Assembly (NCBI GenBank): GCA_012523305.1
Contig: JAAYIV010000035.1
Location: 1-64,000 of the forward strand
Direction: 5' to 3'
DNA: 64,000 nucleotides
Origin: Spirochaetales bacterium
GTDB taxonomy: Bacteria; Spirochaetota; Spirochaetia; Sphaerochaetales; Sphaerochaetaceae
Shown here: piece by piece, positions 1 to 9,291 of the stretch
Layout: the number at the start of each line of letters is the position of its first letter
Position numbering within the stretch: the first letter of the stretch is position 1
The notes under the pieces: generated by a model
Database searches by the model: none
What the model was told of the DNA's origin: nothing
The model's input: the letters and a program-made list of their open reading frames with translations, nothing else
Translations under genes and position numbers: made by a program

Positions 1-14
1 AGCTGTCCCAACCT

Positions 15-43
15 TTGCACGAACTAAAAAAAGAGGCTATAAT
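15..43 (+). promoter_or_regulatory. parE promoter, near-leaderless
   Basis: TTGCAC (15-20), a 17-base spacer and a perfect TATAAT (38-43). Only eight bases separate the -10 box from the parE ATG at 52, so transcription should begin at or within two bases of the start codon. There is no room for a ribosome binding site after the predicted start point. Confidence 0.7.
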
Positions 44-51
44 CGAAACCA

Positions 52-1869
52 ATGGCAACAAGAAAAACCCAGGCAGGCCCTGCCGCTTACGACGAGAGCA
101 AAATCCAAACGCTCAGTGCCCTCGAGCATATACGCTTGCGTCCGGGGATGTATATCGGACGTTTGGGGGACGGATCACATTTTGAAGATGGTATATATAT
201 TCTTCTTAAAGAAGTCATCGATAACAGTGTCGATGAATTCATTATGGAGTATGGGAATCGTATCTCTATTAAATTAGATGGTGACCAGATTCAAGTAAGG
301 GATTTCGGCAGGGGAATACCGTTAGGGAAAGTCATCGATTGCGTATCGGTAATCAACACGGGTGGAAAATTCAACGATGACGTGTTTCAATTTTCTGTCG
401 GGCTTAACGGAGTCGGGACCAAAGCGGTAAATGCACTTTCTTCTCGGTTCAGAGTCTGTTCTTATCGCGAAGGCCTTTTCTCAGAAGCTGTTTTCGAAAA
501 GGGAGAATTGATTTCTGAAAAGACGGGGACCACCGGCGAACCCAACGGAACCCTTATCGAATTTGTCCCTGATCATGACGAAGATCTTTTCAGTGATTAT
601 CATTTCGAGGAGAGCTTTGTCGAAGAGCGACTTTGGAATTATGCCTATCTGAATACTGGGTTGACACTTGAATACAATAAAAAGCTCTTTACCTCCAAAC
701 ATGGGTTGCTTGATCTTTTGGACAAACAGGTAGGCTCAGAAGCATTGTATACGACCATCTATCACAGAAACCATAGAATTGAATTTGCCTTTACCCATAC
801 GATGAATTACGGTGAATCCTATTTTTCCTATGTCAACGGGCAACATACCAGCGATGGCGGCACGCATCTTTGGGCATTCAAAGAAGGTATCCTCAAGGGA
901 ATCAATGAATTTTTCAAGAAGAATTATACCGCTCCCGATGTACGTGAAGGCCTTACCGGTGCTATTGCAATCAAGTTGCAAGATCCGCTCTTTGAAAGCC
1001 AGACGAAAAATAAACTGGGCAATACCGAAGTCCGCACATGGATCATCCAAGAAGTGAAAGAAGCCATAATCGATTTCTTGTTGAAGAATCCCGAAGAAGC
1101 AAACAAACTTTCCCAAAAAATCGCTAACAATGAAAAGCTCAGAAAAGAATTGGCTGCGGTGAAGGGCGCCGCCAGGGAAGCGGCTAAAAAAGTATCTATC
1201 AACATTCCGAAACTTAGAGACTGCAAATACCATTTGGGAACTCATGGAGAGAAAGGTGAGAAGTCGATGATTTTCCTGACCGAAGGATTATCTGCTTCCG
1301 GTTCTTTGGTCAGTGTGCGAGATGTGTATACGCAAGCGGTATTCAGTCTTAGGGGGAAAGTCCTTAATGTATTTGATAAGAAAAGGACTGAAATCTATAA
1401 GAATGAAGAATTGTACAATATGATGATAGCCTTGGGCTTGGAAAATGGAATAGAAGGCTTACGCTATGGGAAAGTGATCATAGCGACTGATGCCGATACC
1501 GATGGCTTTCACATTAGAAACTTGCTCATGACCTATTTTCTCAGTTACTTTGAAGAACTCGTTCTCGCTGGAAGACTGTTTATTCTAGAGACTCCGCTAT
1601 TCAGGGTAAGGAATAAACAAGAGACGACATATTGCTATACGGAAGCCCAACGGGATGAAGCCGTCAAGCGCTTGAGAGGACCAGAAGTTACACGGTTCAA
1701 AGGTTTGGGTGAAATTAATCCCTCTGAATTCCATCAGTTCATCAATGAAAGCATGCGTCTCATTCCCGTATCGATTTCCTCAACGAGTGAAATGCATAAA
1801 ACGCTTCAATTCTATATGGGAGACAATACCCCCGACCGGCGTGAGTTCATCATGGAGAATCTCAGGTAA
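52..1869 (+). CDS. parE: DNA topoisomerase IV subunit B (ParE/GyrB family)
   Basis: ATPase subunit of a type IIA topoisomerase, working with the ParC-like product that follows to decatenate or relax DNA. The 605 residues show the GHKL ATPase motifs (Glu54 and Asn58 in KEVIDNSVDEF, DFGRGIP at 84-90, GLNGVGTKAVNALS at 117-130) and a TOPRIM domain with Glu411 and the metal-binding DADTDG at 480-485. The length and the TQAVFSLRGKVLN and RFKGLGEINP segments resemble the short ParE type known from Bacteroidetes and spirochaetes rather than GyrB. The usual EGDSA motif reads EGLSA, with Leu413 in place of Asp. The stop overlaps the parC start by one base, so the two are translationally coupled. Which of gyrase or topo IV it forms is inferred; I favour topo IV. 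Confidence 0.9.
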   Translation: MATRKTQAGPAAYDESKIQTLSALEHIRLRPGMYIGRLGDGSHFEDGIYILLKEVIDNSVDEFIMEYGNRISIKLDGDQIQVRDFGRGIPLGKVIDCVSVINTGGKFNDDVFQFSVGLNGVGTKAVNALSSRFRVCSYREGLFSEAVFEKGELISEKTGTTGEPNGTLIEFVPDHDEDLFSDYHFEESFVEERLWNYAYLNTGLTLEYNKKLFTSKHGLLDLLDKQVGSEALYTTIYHRNHRIEFAFTHTMNYGESYFSYVNGQHTSDGGTHLWAFKEGILKGINEFFKKNYTAPDVREGLTGAIAIKLQDPLFESQTKNKLGNTEVRTWIIQEVKEAIIDFLLKNPEEANKLSQKIANNEKLRKELAAVKGAAREAAKKVSINIPKLRDCKYHLGTHGEKGEKSMIFLTEGLSASGSLVSVRDVYTQAVFSLRGKVLNVFDKKRTEIYKNEELYNMMIALGLENGIEGLRYGKVIIATDADTDGFHIRNLLMTYFLSYFEELVLAGRLFILETPLFRVRNKQETTYCYTEAQRDEAVKRLRGPEVTRFKGLGEINPSEFHQFINESMRLIPVSISSTSEMHKTLQFYMGDNTPDRREFIMENLR

Positions 1870-3872
1870 TGGCACATGCAGAAACTGTTTTCAAAGAAAA
1901 CTTCCTTGAGTACGCATCATATGTGATTAAGGACCGGGCGATTCCTGACATCATCGATGGGTTAAAACCGGTACAACGTAGAATCCTCCATTCACTGTTT
2001 GAGATGGATGACGGTAAATTCCACAAAGTCGCTAACGTTGTCGGGCATGCGATGCGTTATCATCCTCATGGTGATGCCTCAATCGGGGATGCCCTGGTCA
2101 ATCTCGCAAATATGAACCTGTTCATAGACAAGCAGGGTAACTTCGGAAATATCTATACGGGAGACGAAGCCGCAGCTCCGAGGTATATCGAATGTAGAGT
2201 CCTGCCGTTCGCGAAGAAAGTCCTCTATAATCCCGAATTGACCGAAATGGTTGATTCATACGATGGGCGGAACAAAGAGCCGGTAGTGTTCCCTGCAAAA
2301 CTGCCCATCGTTTTGATCCAGGGAACCGAAGGTATCGCGGTAGGCATGTCGACCCGTATCCTTCCCCATAATCTCATTGAAGTTATTGATGCCGTGGCAG
2401 CCGTCCTCAATGGAAATACATTTGAATTGTATCCTGATTTCCCAACCGGAGGACTGATGGATATTTCTTCCTATTCAAATGGAACGGGAAAAGTTTTGAT
2501 CAGGGCAAAACTTGATACCAAAGATCCCAAAAGGATAGTAATTGATGAGCTGCCGTATGGTGTTACGACGGACAAGATGATCAAGTCTATTGAAGATGCC
2601 GGGAAAAAAGGGAAAATCAAGATTGCGTCGATCAATGACTATACTGCAGAAAAAGCCAATATTGAGATCACATTGGCTCGTAATACCTATTCGAACGAAG
2701 TTGTCGATGCCCTTTATGCATTTACCGCTTGTGAACAATCCATAACTGTCAACCCGTTGGTAATTAAGGACAATATTCCCACTATCATGACAGTTGAGGA
2801 GATGATTCATTTTCATGCAAAACACCTCGTTGAAGTGCTCACGATGGAATTGCAATTACAAAAAGGACATCTGCTCGACAGATTGCACGCAAGGACCCTC
2901 GAAAGAATTTTCGTAGAGGAACGGATATATAAGCGAATCGAGCAAAAACGTACGCAAGAAGAAGTCGAACGGGCTGTAATAACCGGATTCAATCCTTTTA
3001 AGGAGCAGATTGCCAGAGATGTCACTTCCGAAGATGTCGAACGATTGTTAAAAATTCCCATCAGACGCATCAGTCTTTTTGATATCGAGAAGAACAGGGC
3101 GGAAATTGAAGAGATCAATGCAGAGCTTGAGAAGATCGAATGGAACCTCAACCATATAATCGATTATTCATTGGGATTTCTTGATGAATTGAAACACATG
3201 GTAGGCATCGAAAGCCATAAGCGGAAAACTGAAATCGGAAGTTTCAAGAAAGCTGATGTGCGAGAAGCTGCCGTTCGTGATCTCCCTCTCAGATATGATC
3301 CGGAAAACGGTTATCTCGGGTATGGATTGAAAAGCGGGAACGTGTTGCTTACGGTATCGCAATTCGACAGAATCCTGATTATCCAAAAAGAAGGGACATA
3401 TTTTGTTACCGATGTTCCTGAGAAACTGTTTGTTGGGAAGGCCTTGCGACATTGTGGTTTTGCGGATAAGGAAGAGTTGGAGGCTCTTGTCTTTACCATC
3501 ATCTACCAAGAGAAGAATCTTAAATATCTCTTTATCAAGCGTTGTAGGATTACCCAATTCATTCTTAATAAAACGTATGAGCTGCTTCCCGGTGACGATT
3601 ATAAATTATATACGCTCTCAACCCTTGATGATGCAAGGATCACTATTTTGTACAAGAAAGGGAAGGGATATAAAAACTTGGAAGATCGAACATATTTCTC
3701 CAGATTCTTGATCAAAGGTGTCAAGGCAAACGGAGTTCGTCTTACAACCAAGGAAGCCCAGTCTCTGCGGATAAAACATGAAGCCGACCCTCAAGCACAG
3801 CAAGCCGAACCCTCATTGTTTGCAGATATCGATCCGTTTGATGACACGGTAAAGGATCAGGAAGATGAATAA
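1869..3872 (+). CDS. parC: DNA topoisomerase IV subunit A (ParC/GyrA family)
   Basis: DNA-breaking and rejoining subunit paired with ParE. The catalytic tyrosine is Tyr106 in AAAPRYIECR, preceded by the winged-helix region YHPHGDASIGD (64-74). The N-terminal breakage-reunion domain and coiled-coil tower fill the first ~440 residues; the C-terminal part is short, giving 667 residues against 750-880 for classical GyrA/ParC, and I see no GyrA box, which argues for a ParC role. At the position of E. coli GyrA Ser83 the residue is Ala70, while the Asp87 equivalent (Asp74) is kept. The start codon overlaps the parE stop, and the 3' end overlaps the following pseudouridine synthase by eight bases. 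Confidence 0.9.
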   Translation: MAHAETVFKENFLEYASYVIKDRAIPDIIDGLKPVQRRILHSLFEMDDGKFHKVANVVGHAMRYHPHGDASIGDALVNLANMNLFIDKQGNFGNIYTGDEAAAPRYIECRVLPFAKKVLYNPELTEMVDSYDGRNKEPVVFPAKLPIVLIQGTEGIAVGMSTRILPHNLIEVIDAVAAVLNGNTFELYPDFPTGGLMDISSYSNGTGKVLIRAKLDTKDPKRIVIDELPYGVTTDKMIKSIEDAGKKGKIKIASINDYTAEKANIEITLARNTYSNEVVDALYAFTACEQSITVNPLVIKDNIPTIMTVEEMIHFHAKHLVEVLTMELQLQKGHLLDRLHARTLERIFVEERIYKRIEQKRTQEEVERAVITGFNPFKEQIARDVTSEDVERLLKIPIRRISLFDIEKNRAEIEEINAELEKIEWNLNHIIDYSLGFLDELKHMVGIESHKRKTEIGSFKKADVREAAVRDLPLRYDPENGYLGYGLKSGNVLLTVSQFDRILIIQKEGTYFVTDVPEKLFVGKALRHCGFADKEELEALVFTIIYQEKNLKYLFIKRCRITQFILNKTYELLPGDDYKLYTLSTLDDARITILYKKGKGYKNLEDRTYFSRFLIKGVKANGVRLTTKEAQSLRIKHEADPQAQQAEPSLFADIDPFDDTVKDQEDE

Positions 3873-4605
3873 CATCGGACAAAGGATCATATTCGAAGAT
3901 AATCACCTGATACTATTGAATAAACTCCCGGGAGAGCTTAGCCAAGGGGACAAGACCAACGATGCGACCATACTCGATGATGTGAAACTGTATCTAAAAC
4001 AAAAGTATAATAAGCCTGGAAACGTATATCTGGGAGTCCCTCATCGCCTTGACAGGCCATCAAGCGGAATCCTTGTGCTTGCAAAAACAGAAAAAGCGTT
4101 GGTGCGGATGAACGATTTGTTTAGGGATGACAATGCCGTAAAAAAAATCTATTGGGCGGTTGTTGATCGAGTTCCCCGGGAACCCGAGGGAGTGGTCACT
4201 CATTATTTGACACGTAATCCAACTAAGAACAAAACTACCGCTAGTATTCATGAACGCATTCAAAGTAAGAAGGCGTCGATGCGATTCGCTATAATCGGAG
4301 CTTCAAAAAGTTTTTTTCTGCTTGAGATTGAACTCATCACCGGGAGACAGCATCAGATAAGGGCACAACTGGCGGCGATGGGATCCCATATTAAAGGGGA
4401 TCTCAAATACGGAGCCGCACGATCCAATCAAGGTGGCGGGATTCACCTGCATGCCAGAAGTATTGCATTTGTTCATCCGATCAAGCAGGAATTACTCACC
4501 GTAACAGCAGCTCCCCCTGCAGATCCGGTATGGGATTATTTTGCTTCGCTTGTTGATCAGGGTACCCAATCAACGTGGACGATGGAACCGCAACAAAGAA
4601 AATAA
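3865..4605 (+). CDS. RluA-family RNA pseudouridine synthase
   Basis: Converts specific uridines in rRNA or tRNA to pseudouridine. The family signature PHRLDRPSSGILVLAKT carries the catalytic aspartate (HRLD) at about residue 60, and ITGRQHQIRAQLAAMG matches the second conserved block. At 246 residues it has the catalytic domain only, with no N-terminal S4 domain, so it looks like the short RluA/YjbO-like branch. The target position cannot be read from sequence. The ATG lies inside the end of parC, so it belongs to the parE-parC operon. It ends ten bases before the convergent REC-PEP-binding gene, and no terminator hairpin is visible between them. Confidence 0.85.
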   Translation: MNNIGQRIIFEDNHLILLNKLPGELSQGDKTNDATILDDVKLYLKQKYNKPGNVYLGVPHRLDRPSSGILVLAKTEKALVRMNDLFRDDNAVKKIYWAVVDRVPREPEGVVTHYLTRNPTKNKTTASIHERIQSKKASMRFAIIGASKSFFLLEIELITGRQHQIRAQLAAMGSHIKGDLKYGAARSNQGGGIHLHARSIAFVHPIKQELLTVTAAPPADPVWDYFASLVDQGTQSTWTMEPQQRK

Positions 4606-4614
4606 CTGTAGATG

Positions 4615-7569
4615 CTAAAAATGCGAATCGGTATTCGATGGTAGTACGATGCCAATTTTTTTACGCCCGTCGGCTTTCACCGTGAATGGTCTCGCTGCTC
4701 GTACATGCCTGAAGTGAGCTGATTCTTTGATTATCGGCAAACGATCGAATTGCGAGAAATCACACGATCCATCATCATAACTGGGATTGACTGTCAAATA
4801 AATCGTTCCCAACGAAGTGATGTTTTGGAAAAAGTGCGTTCCTTGGCTTGGCTCTACTTGAAATCCAGGCAGTCCTGTTTCAATTATAACAGCGGCTTGT
4901 GATATCTGTGCCCAAATCACGGGTATTCCCAACCACCGATCACTTGACCCTAATCGACCGGCAACAATGAGGATGTATTGACGGTCTTCTTCGATAAACG
5001 GAGCATTTATCATCTCAAGTTCCAATGCCATTTCTGAAGTGTGGGCTGTTTTGAATTCGGTCGACTTGATATAGACCACATCGGTTATTGAATTGACCTG
5101 ACCGTTGCCCATAACGTGGTTTGACCATACCCATGCATGCTCTTTCTCTTGAGTTGAGATATTCAGGTCCATCGACTCGGCTCCTGATACGATGGGTCTG
5201 ATCTGAAGAAGGCTGAATTCTGGCTTTTTCCAATCGGGCCTGTTCAGATTGACCGCAAACTCAATCTCAATCGGGACGTTCATCACTTTTTCACCAAATG
5301 AAAGAATATCCCTTATGATTCCAGCAATCGGGTGGCTATTGTATTTCAATATGCCATTGAAGGTAATAACCTTTGGTCCGTCGATTGATAGCTGGTCCAC
5401 CAAAGTCCCGGATTTTGCATCGTAAGTCGACCCGATATACCGTAACGTTTCAGGATGTTTTTCAGCTTCGGACAATGGTACCAATGCGAGATTCTCTGGA
5501 TTTCCTTCCGGTACATAAGGCTTGCTCATGTCCAATGCATAAAAATCCATTTGCGAACTTGATTCCAATCCCCCTAAGAATTGAAGATTCTTCTTTGGGT
5601 ATCTCGGAGAAAACCTGAATGCCATACCGTTATCTACGACAGCTTTTCCAAATCCGAAGCACAGCATGCCAACTCCATCTTCCGGTTTTTCATTTCCGAT
5701 AGGATAGAAATTCAAAGAGCGGGCAACACCGGAAAAGTTAGGATACCAATACTCACCATGGGGGCTTCCGATGATTTGTTGGATGATAACCCCCATCTTT
5801 TCTTCTTCGATCATATGATTGGTCGCTCGTTGGTACTCTTTGCTCTTGTTGTAAAAGGTCGATGCATATACACATTTGATTGCTTGTGCCAAAGCATGAA
5901 GACGTTCTTCGTCTGTGCCTTTATTAGGAAGCATACAGGTTTCATAGACACCTGCAAAAGGTTGGTTGTGAGAATCTTCAAGCAGACTTGAAGAGCGAAC
6001 GGCAATCGGAACTTTAATTACGCGGACGATAGCCTCAAGATCCAGCATCAGTTGTGAAGGTAGCGGTTTAGATAGAAATACTTTGCGGAGGTTTTCATCC
6101 GGAAGAGACGAACCTGCAATTTCCATCAAGTTATTTTCTTCGATGAATTGACTGAACAAGTCAGTGGATATCACTACCGTACGCGGGATCGATACATACA
6201 TTCCTTGGTATTTTTCAACGATATTGCCTTTGCGAAGCTGATAGTCAATGAAGGCCAGGCCGCGGCCTTTGCCTCCTAAGGACCCTGATCCTATACGAGT
6301 AAAGAATGATAGTTCGTCATAATTGTTTCTATTGAATTGAGCGATTACTCCCTTACCGATATTAAGGCGGTAATCTTTGATCATCTGAACAAGATGGTCT
6401 CTCAATGCTTCCGGATCTTTGTATTCTGCTACAGACAGAGGTCTGAAGAGATTGGCCAAAAAGTAATGGCTTCTGGCCTTTAGCCAACGAGAGAAATCAT
6501 TGTGATTCGAATGTGCGATGAAACAAGATATCGGGACTTTTGGCATAACGTGTTGAAGAGCTCGAAGATCTTCGGCCCGTGCCAATTCTTCTTTTGTTTC
6601 GCTATCCCTGAAAATGAACGGTCCGAATCCATAATGTTCGAAAACATATTGACGTAAATCATTCAACAAGGAAGGGCTCAGTTTCCAAATGAAAGCGGCT
6701 TCATGATCGTATGCTGTCTGGGCATTATCATATTTTGCTGATTGGATTAACACTGGCAAATCTGGGTCGTGGGCTTTAAAATGGCGAAGTAAATGGAATC
6801 CTGCGTAAGGATCATTCGAACCCTCCCTGTCAAAAGCAACATCGGTGATAATCCCAAGCACATGCTGTTTGAAAGTATTGTAAAGGTCCATTGCCTCTTC
6901 ATATGTCTTGGCCAAAAGGATTTTCGGACGCCCTCTCATCCGTAATGCAGTGGCCCACGGATTGAGCGCTTCGCTCATGCTTGAACGCGTCTGTTGGATA
7001 ATGCATGTATAGAGCAATGGTAAGAAAGACGAGTAGAACCGTACTGAATTCTCCACCAATATGATTACCGGGACCTGAGCCGTAGAGTTCGCGTCATGCA
7101 GAGCGTTCATTCGATCTTCGAGAAGTTTTATCATCGCGAGGAATATGTTGGGATTACCCTGCCAATAGAATAAATTATCAACACATTGTTTAACTTTTTG
7201 GTAAAAAAATGAGCTCATCTTTTTATTCGGAAGCGGAGACAACGCGATTAAAGGAATATGTGTAAATTGTGATTTTATTGCATTTGCAAGATCAAATACA
7301 GTAGTTTTCCCCAAATCAAGCATCGTTACGACAAGATCGAATTTTCCCGTATTCAATAGATGAATAACATCTTCAATGGTTCGTGCATGCGTTATTTTCG
7401 GAGGAGTGCTCAAACCGAGTTGAGTATATTCCTGAAAGAGGATTTCTTCGACCCGTCCGTCTTCCTCAATGAGGAATTGATCATATTCGCTGCAAATGAG
7501 AATTACATTATAGATGTGCCGTAGCATTAAGTTTTCAAAAGGGTCTTGAGTTGGAAGTAATCTGTACAT
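4615..7569 (-). CDS. Receiver-receiver-PEP/pyruvate-binding domain protein
   Basis: A 984-residue protein. Residues ~18-140 look like a receiver domain whose phospho-acceptor aspartate is missing (DLVVTM where DLVLLD is expected). Residues ~165-315 look like a second receiver that keeps the aspartate (GIITDVAF, ~243) and a conserved lysine (FIWK). From ~425 on comes the ATP-grasp PEP synthase/pyruvate phosphate dikinase N-terminal domain, with GSLGGKGRGLAF, PRTVVISTDLF and AVRSSSLLEDSHNQPFAGVYET. The swivelling phosphohistidine domain and the PEP-binding barrel of true dikinases are absent, so it cannot run the full reaction alone. I infer a phosphorylation-controlled ATP-grasp enzyme of unknown substrate. 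No Shine-Dalgarno precedes the ATG; a -10 box lies five bases upstream. An alternative start is the Met at residue 15. Confidence 0.75.
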   Translation of the reverse strand: MYRLLPTQDPFENLMLRHIYNVILICSEYDQFLIEEDGRVEEILFQEYTQLGLSTPPKITHARTIEDVIHLLNTGKFDLVVTMLDLGKTTVFDLANAIKSQFTHIPLIALSPLPNKKMSSFFYQKVKQCVDNLFYWQGNPNIFLAMIKLLEDRMNALHDANSTAQVPVIILVENSVRFYSSFLPLLYTCIIQQTRSSMSEALNPWATALRMRGRPKILLAKTYEEAMDLYNTFKQHVLGIITDVAFDREGSNDPYAGFHLLRHFKAHDPDLPVLIQSAKYDNAQTAYDHEAAFIWKLSPSLLNDLRQYVFEHYGFGPFIFRDSETKEELARAEDLRALQHVMPKVPISCFIAHSNHNDFSRWLKARSHYFLANLFRPLSVAEYKDPEALRDHLVQMIKDYRLNIGKGVIAQFNRNNYDELSFFTRIGSGSLGGKGRGLAFIDYQLRKGNIVEKYQGMYVSIPRTVVISTDLFSQFIEENNLMEIAGSSLPDENLRKVFLSKPLPSQLMLDLEAIVRVIKVPIAVRSSSLLEDSHNQPFAGVYETCMLPNKGTDEERLHALAQAIKCVYASTFYNKSKEYQRATNHMIEEEKMGVIIQQIIGSPHGEYWYPNFSGVARSLNFYPIGNEKPEDGVGMLCFGFGKAVVDNGMAFRFSPRYPKKNLQFLGGLESSSQMDFYALDMSKPYVPEGNPENLALVPLSEAEKHPETLRYIGSTYDAKSGTLVDQLSIDGPKVITFNGILKYNSHPIAGIIRDILSFGEKVMNVPIEIEFAVNLNRPDWKKPEFSLLQIRPIVSGAESMDLNISTQEKEHAWVWSNHVMGNGQVNSITDVVYIKSTEFKTAHTSEMALELEMINAPFIEEDRQYILIVAGRLGSSDRWLGIPVIWAQISQAAVIIETGLPGFQVEPSQGTHFFQNITSLGTIYLTVNPSYDDGSCDFSQFDRLPIIKESAHFRHVRAARPFTVKADGRKKIGIVLPSNTDSHF

Positions 7570-7574
7570 CGCGA

Positions 7575-7602
7575 ATCATAGTACCACGGATTTTAATCAC
7601 AA
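7575..7602 (-). promoter_or_regulatory. Promoter of the REC-REC-PEP-binding gene, leaderless layout
   Basis: Read on the minus strand: TTGTGA (7602-7597), 16 bases, TATGAT (7580-7575), then five bases to the ATG at 7569. No ribosome binding site is present. The -35 box is imperfect, so this is the weakest member of the leaderless set. Confidence 0.45.
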
Positions 7603-7760
7603 AGAAGATGGTCGCATATAACAAACTCCCAACTTTCCGTATGGGCGATGCCATTTTGCTCACAACTGTATATTTTACAAATATTGAAATATTAAGTAGA
7701 AAACTTGATGATTACATAAATAATAATTTATATATTTACATATACTACAATATATATGTA

Positions 7761-7789
7761 TTGACAATGAGGTTTGAGCCCTCTACACT
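7761..7789 (+). promoter_or_regulatory. gdhA promoter
   Basis: TTGACA (7761-7766), a 17-base spacer and TACACT (7784-7789), ahead of a ~65-base leader ending in a strong GGGGGAGGGA ribosome binding site. The ~100 bases before it (7660-7760) are very AT-rich with runs of TATA, which may act as an UP-like element; no other feature is visible between 7603 and 7861. Confidence 0.7.
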
Positions 7790-7861
7790 GGTGGGTAGCG
7801 TAATGTGGATTATAGCATGAAAATGCAAAAAGGTGAATTTTTTCCTGGGGGAGGGATAGAG

Positions 7862-9199
7862 ATGTACAAATTGGATTCGTTCATGGCAGATTTGGAACGG
7901 AGAAACCCGGCGGAACCAGAATTTATTCAAGCAGTGCGAGAGGTCATTGAATCAATTATTGATGTTGTGAATGATAATCCGGCATATATCCATACGAAAA
8001 TCCTTGAACGAATTACCGAGCCCGACAGGATATTCTCATTCAAGGTCGAGTGGGAAGATGATAATGGCGAGATTCAAATCAACCGTGGTTACCGAGTTCA
8101 GTTTAATAATGCGCTGGGGCCTTACAAAGGCGGGCTACGATTCCATTCTAGCGTTTCCTTGGGAACTTTAAAGTTCTTGGGATTTGAACAGACATTTAAA
8201 AACAGTTTGACGACACTTCCTATGGGAGGTGCGAAAGGCGGCTCTGATTTTAATCCTAAAGGAAAATCAGAGAACGAAATTTTACGTTTCTGCCGATCGT
8301 ACATGACAGAGTTGCAAAAATATATCGGACCGCAGACAGATGTCCCTGCAGGTGATATGGGGGTAGGGACGAGAGAGATCGGCTATCTCTATGGGCAGTA
8401 TAAAAGGATAAATAGTGAGAACACCGGTGTCATCACCGGTAAGGGCCGGGGTTGGGGAGGTTCGCTTGTCCGTCCTGAAGCTACCGGTTTTGGGGCCATG
8501 TATTTTGCAGATGAGATGGTAAAAGCAAACAACGATACCCTTGAAGGCAAACGGATCGCAATATCGGGATTTGGAAACGTTGCGTGGGGAGCCGTGATGA
8601 AAGCGTCAGCTTTGGGTGCGAAAGTTGTTACCATCAGCGGACCCGACGGTTATGTGCTGGATGAAAGTGGTATCAATACCCCTGAAAAATGGGATTATAT
8701 GCTGCAATTGAGAGCTTCTAACAATGACGTGGTAAAACCATTTGCCGATCGCTTTAAGGTACAATTTGTTCCCAAGAAGAAGCCATGGGAAGTTCCTGTG
8801 GATATGGTTTTCCCCTGTGCGATTCAAAATGAGCTGAATCTGGAAGACGCAAAGACGTTATTGGCAAATGGCGTGAAGTATGTGATTGAAACATCGAATA
8901 TGGGCTGCACTGCTGATTCCACAATATTCTTTCTTGAGCATAAAATCCCGTTTGGACCTGGAAAGGCTGCCAATGCGGGCGGAGTCGCAGTCTCCGGTTT
9001 GGAGATGACTCAAAACGCAATGATGATCAATTGGACAGCTGAAGAGGTTGATGTAAAACTTCATTCGATTATGAAAAATATCCATGATTCATGCGTGACC
9101 GAAGGCACGGGTAAAGACGGATATGTCAATTATGTGAAAGGAGCAAATATTGCTGGATTCAAGAAAGTTGCCAACGCGATGCTTGAACAAGGTTATTAA
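7862..9199 (+). CDS. gdhA: Glutamate dehydrogenase
   Basis: Reversible reductive amination of 2-oxoglutarate to glutamate in the cytoplasm; the main ammonia-assimilating or glutamate-oxidising step. The protein has the catalytic segment GPYKGGLRFH (substrate-binding lysine) and LPMGGAKGGSDFNPKG (catalytic lysine), then a Rossmann domain beginning at ISGFGNVAWGA. At 445 residues it matches the hexameric E. coli-type enzyme (447). I place the start at 7862 rather than the upstream in-frame ATG at 7805, because GGGGGAGGGA sits immediately before it and the shortened N-terminus aligns with the family. Coenzyme preference is not obvious from the sequence. It stands alone with its own promoter; no clear hairpin terminator follows. 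Confidence 0.93.
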   Translation: MYKLDSFMADLERRNPAEPEFIQAVREVIESIIDVVNDNPAYIHTKILERITEPDRIFSFKVEWEDDNGEIQINRGYRVQFNNALGPYKGGLRFHSSVSLGTLKFLGFEQTFKNSLTTLPMGGAKGGSDFNPKGKSENEILRFCRSYMTELQKYIGPQTDVPAGDMGVGTREIGYLYGQYKRINSENTGVITGKGRGWGGSLVRPEATGFGAMYFADEMVKANNDTLEGKRIAISGFGNVAWGAVMKASALGAKVVTISGPDGYVLDESGINTPEKWDYMLQLRASNNDVVKPFADRFKVQFVPKKKPWEVPVDMVFPCAIQNELNLEDAKTLLANGVKYVIETSNMGCTADSTIFFLEHKIPFGPGKAANAGGVAVSGLEMTQNAMMINWTAEEVDVKLHSIMKNIHDSCVTEGTGKDGYVNYVKGANIAGFKKVANAMLEQGY

Positions 9200-9256
9200 A
9201 CCTTTTTAACAGTATTTACATACCGGGTGACTCAGCTTGAATTGTATCGTGGGTTA

Positions 9257-9285
9257 TTGTTTCATTACTTGTTTGCCCATATAAT
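9257..9285 (+). promoter_or_regulatory. M42 aminopeptidase promoter, leaderless layout
   Basis: TTGTTT (9257-9262), 17 bases, perfect TATAAT (9280-9285), then six bases to the ATG at 9292. Transcription is predicted to start on or next to the A of the start codon. The six intervening bases contain no Shine-Dalgarno sequence. Confidence 0.65.
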
Positions 9286-9291
9286 GCCCCT

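Noticed and set aside
736-1245. Minus-strand open frame of 169 codons inside parE
   Set aside because: It lies entirely opposite a well-conserved gene, has no ribosome binding site and reads like an antisense shadow.
3865-4605. Assignment of the pseudouridine synthase to RluD or RluC
   Set aside because: No S4 domain and no diagnostic target motif; only family level is supported.
7660-7760. AT-rich tract as a replication origin
   Set aside because: I saw no DnaA boxes (TTATNCACA) or origin-type gene neighbours; it fits an AT-rich promoter upstream region.
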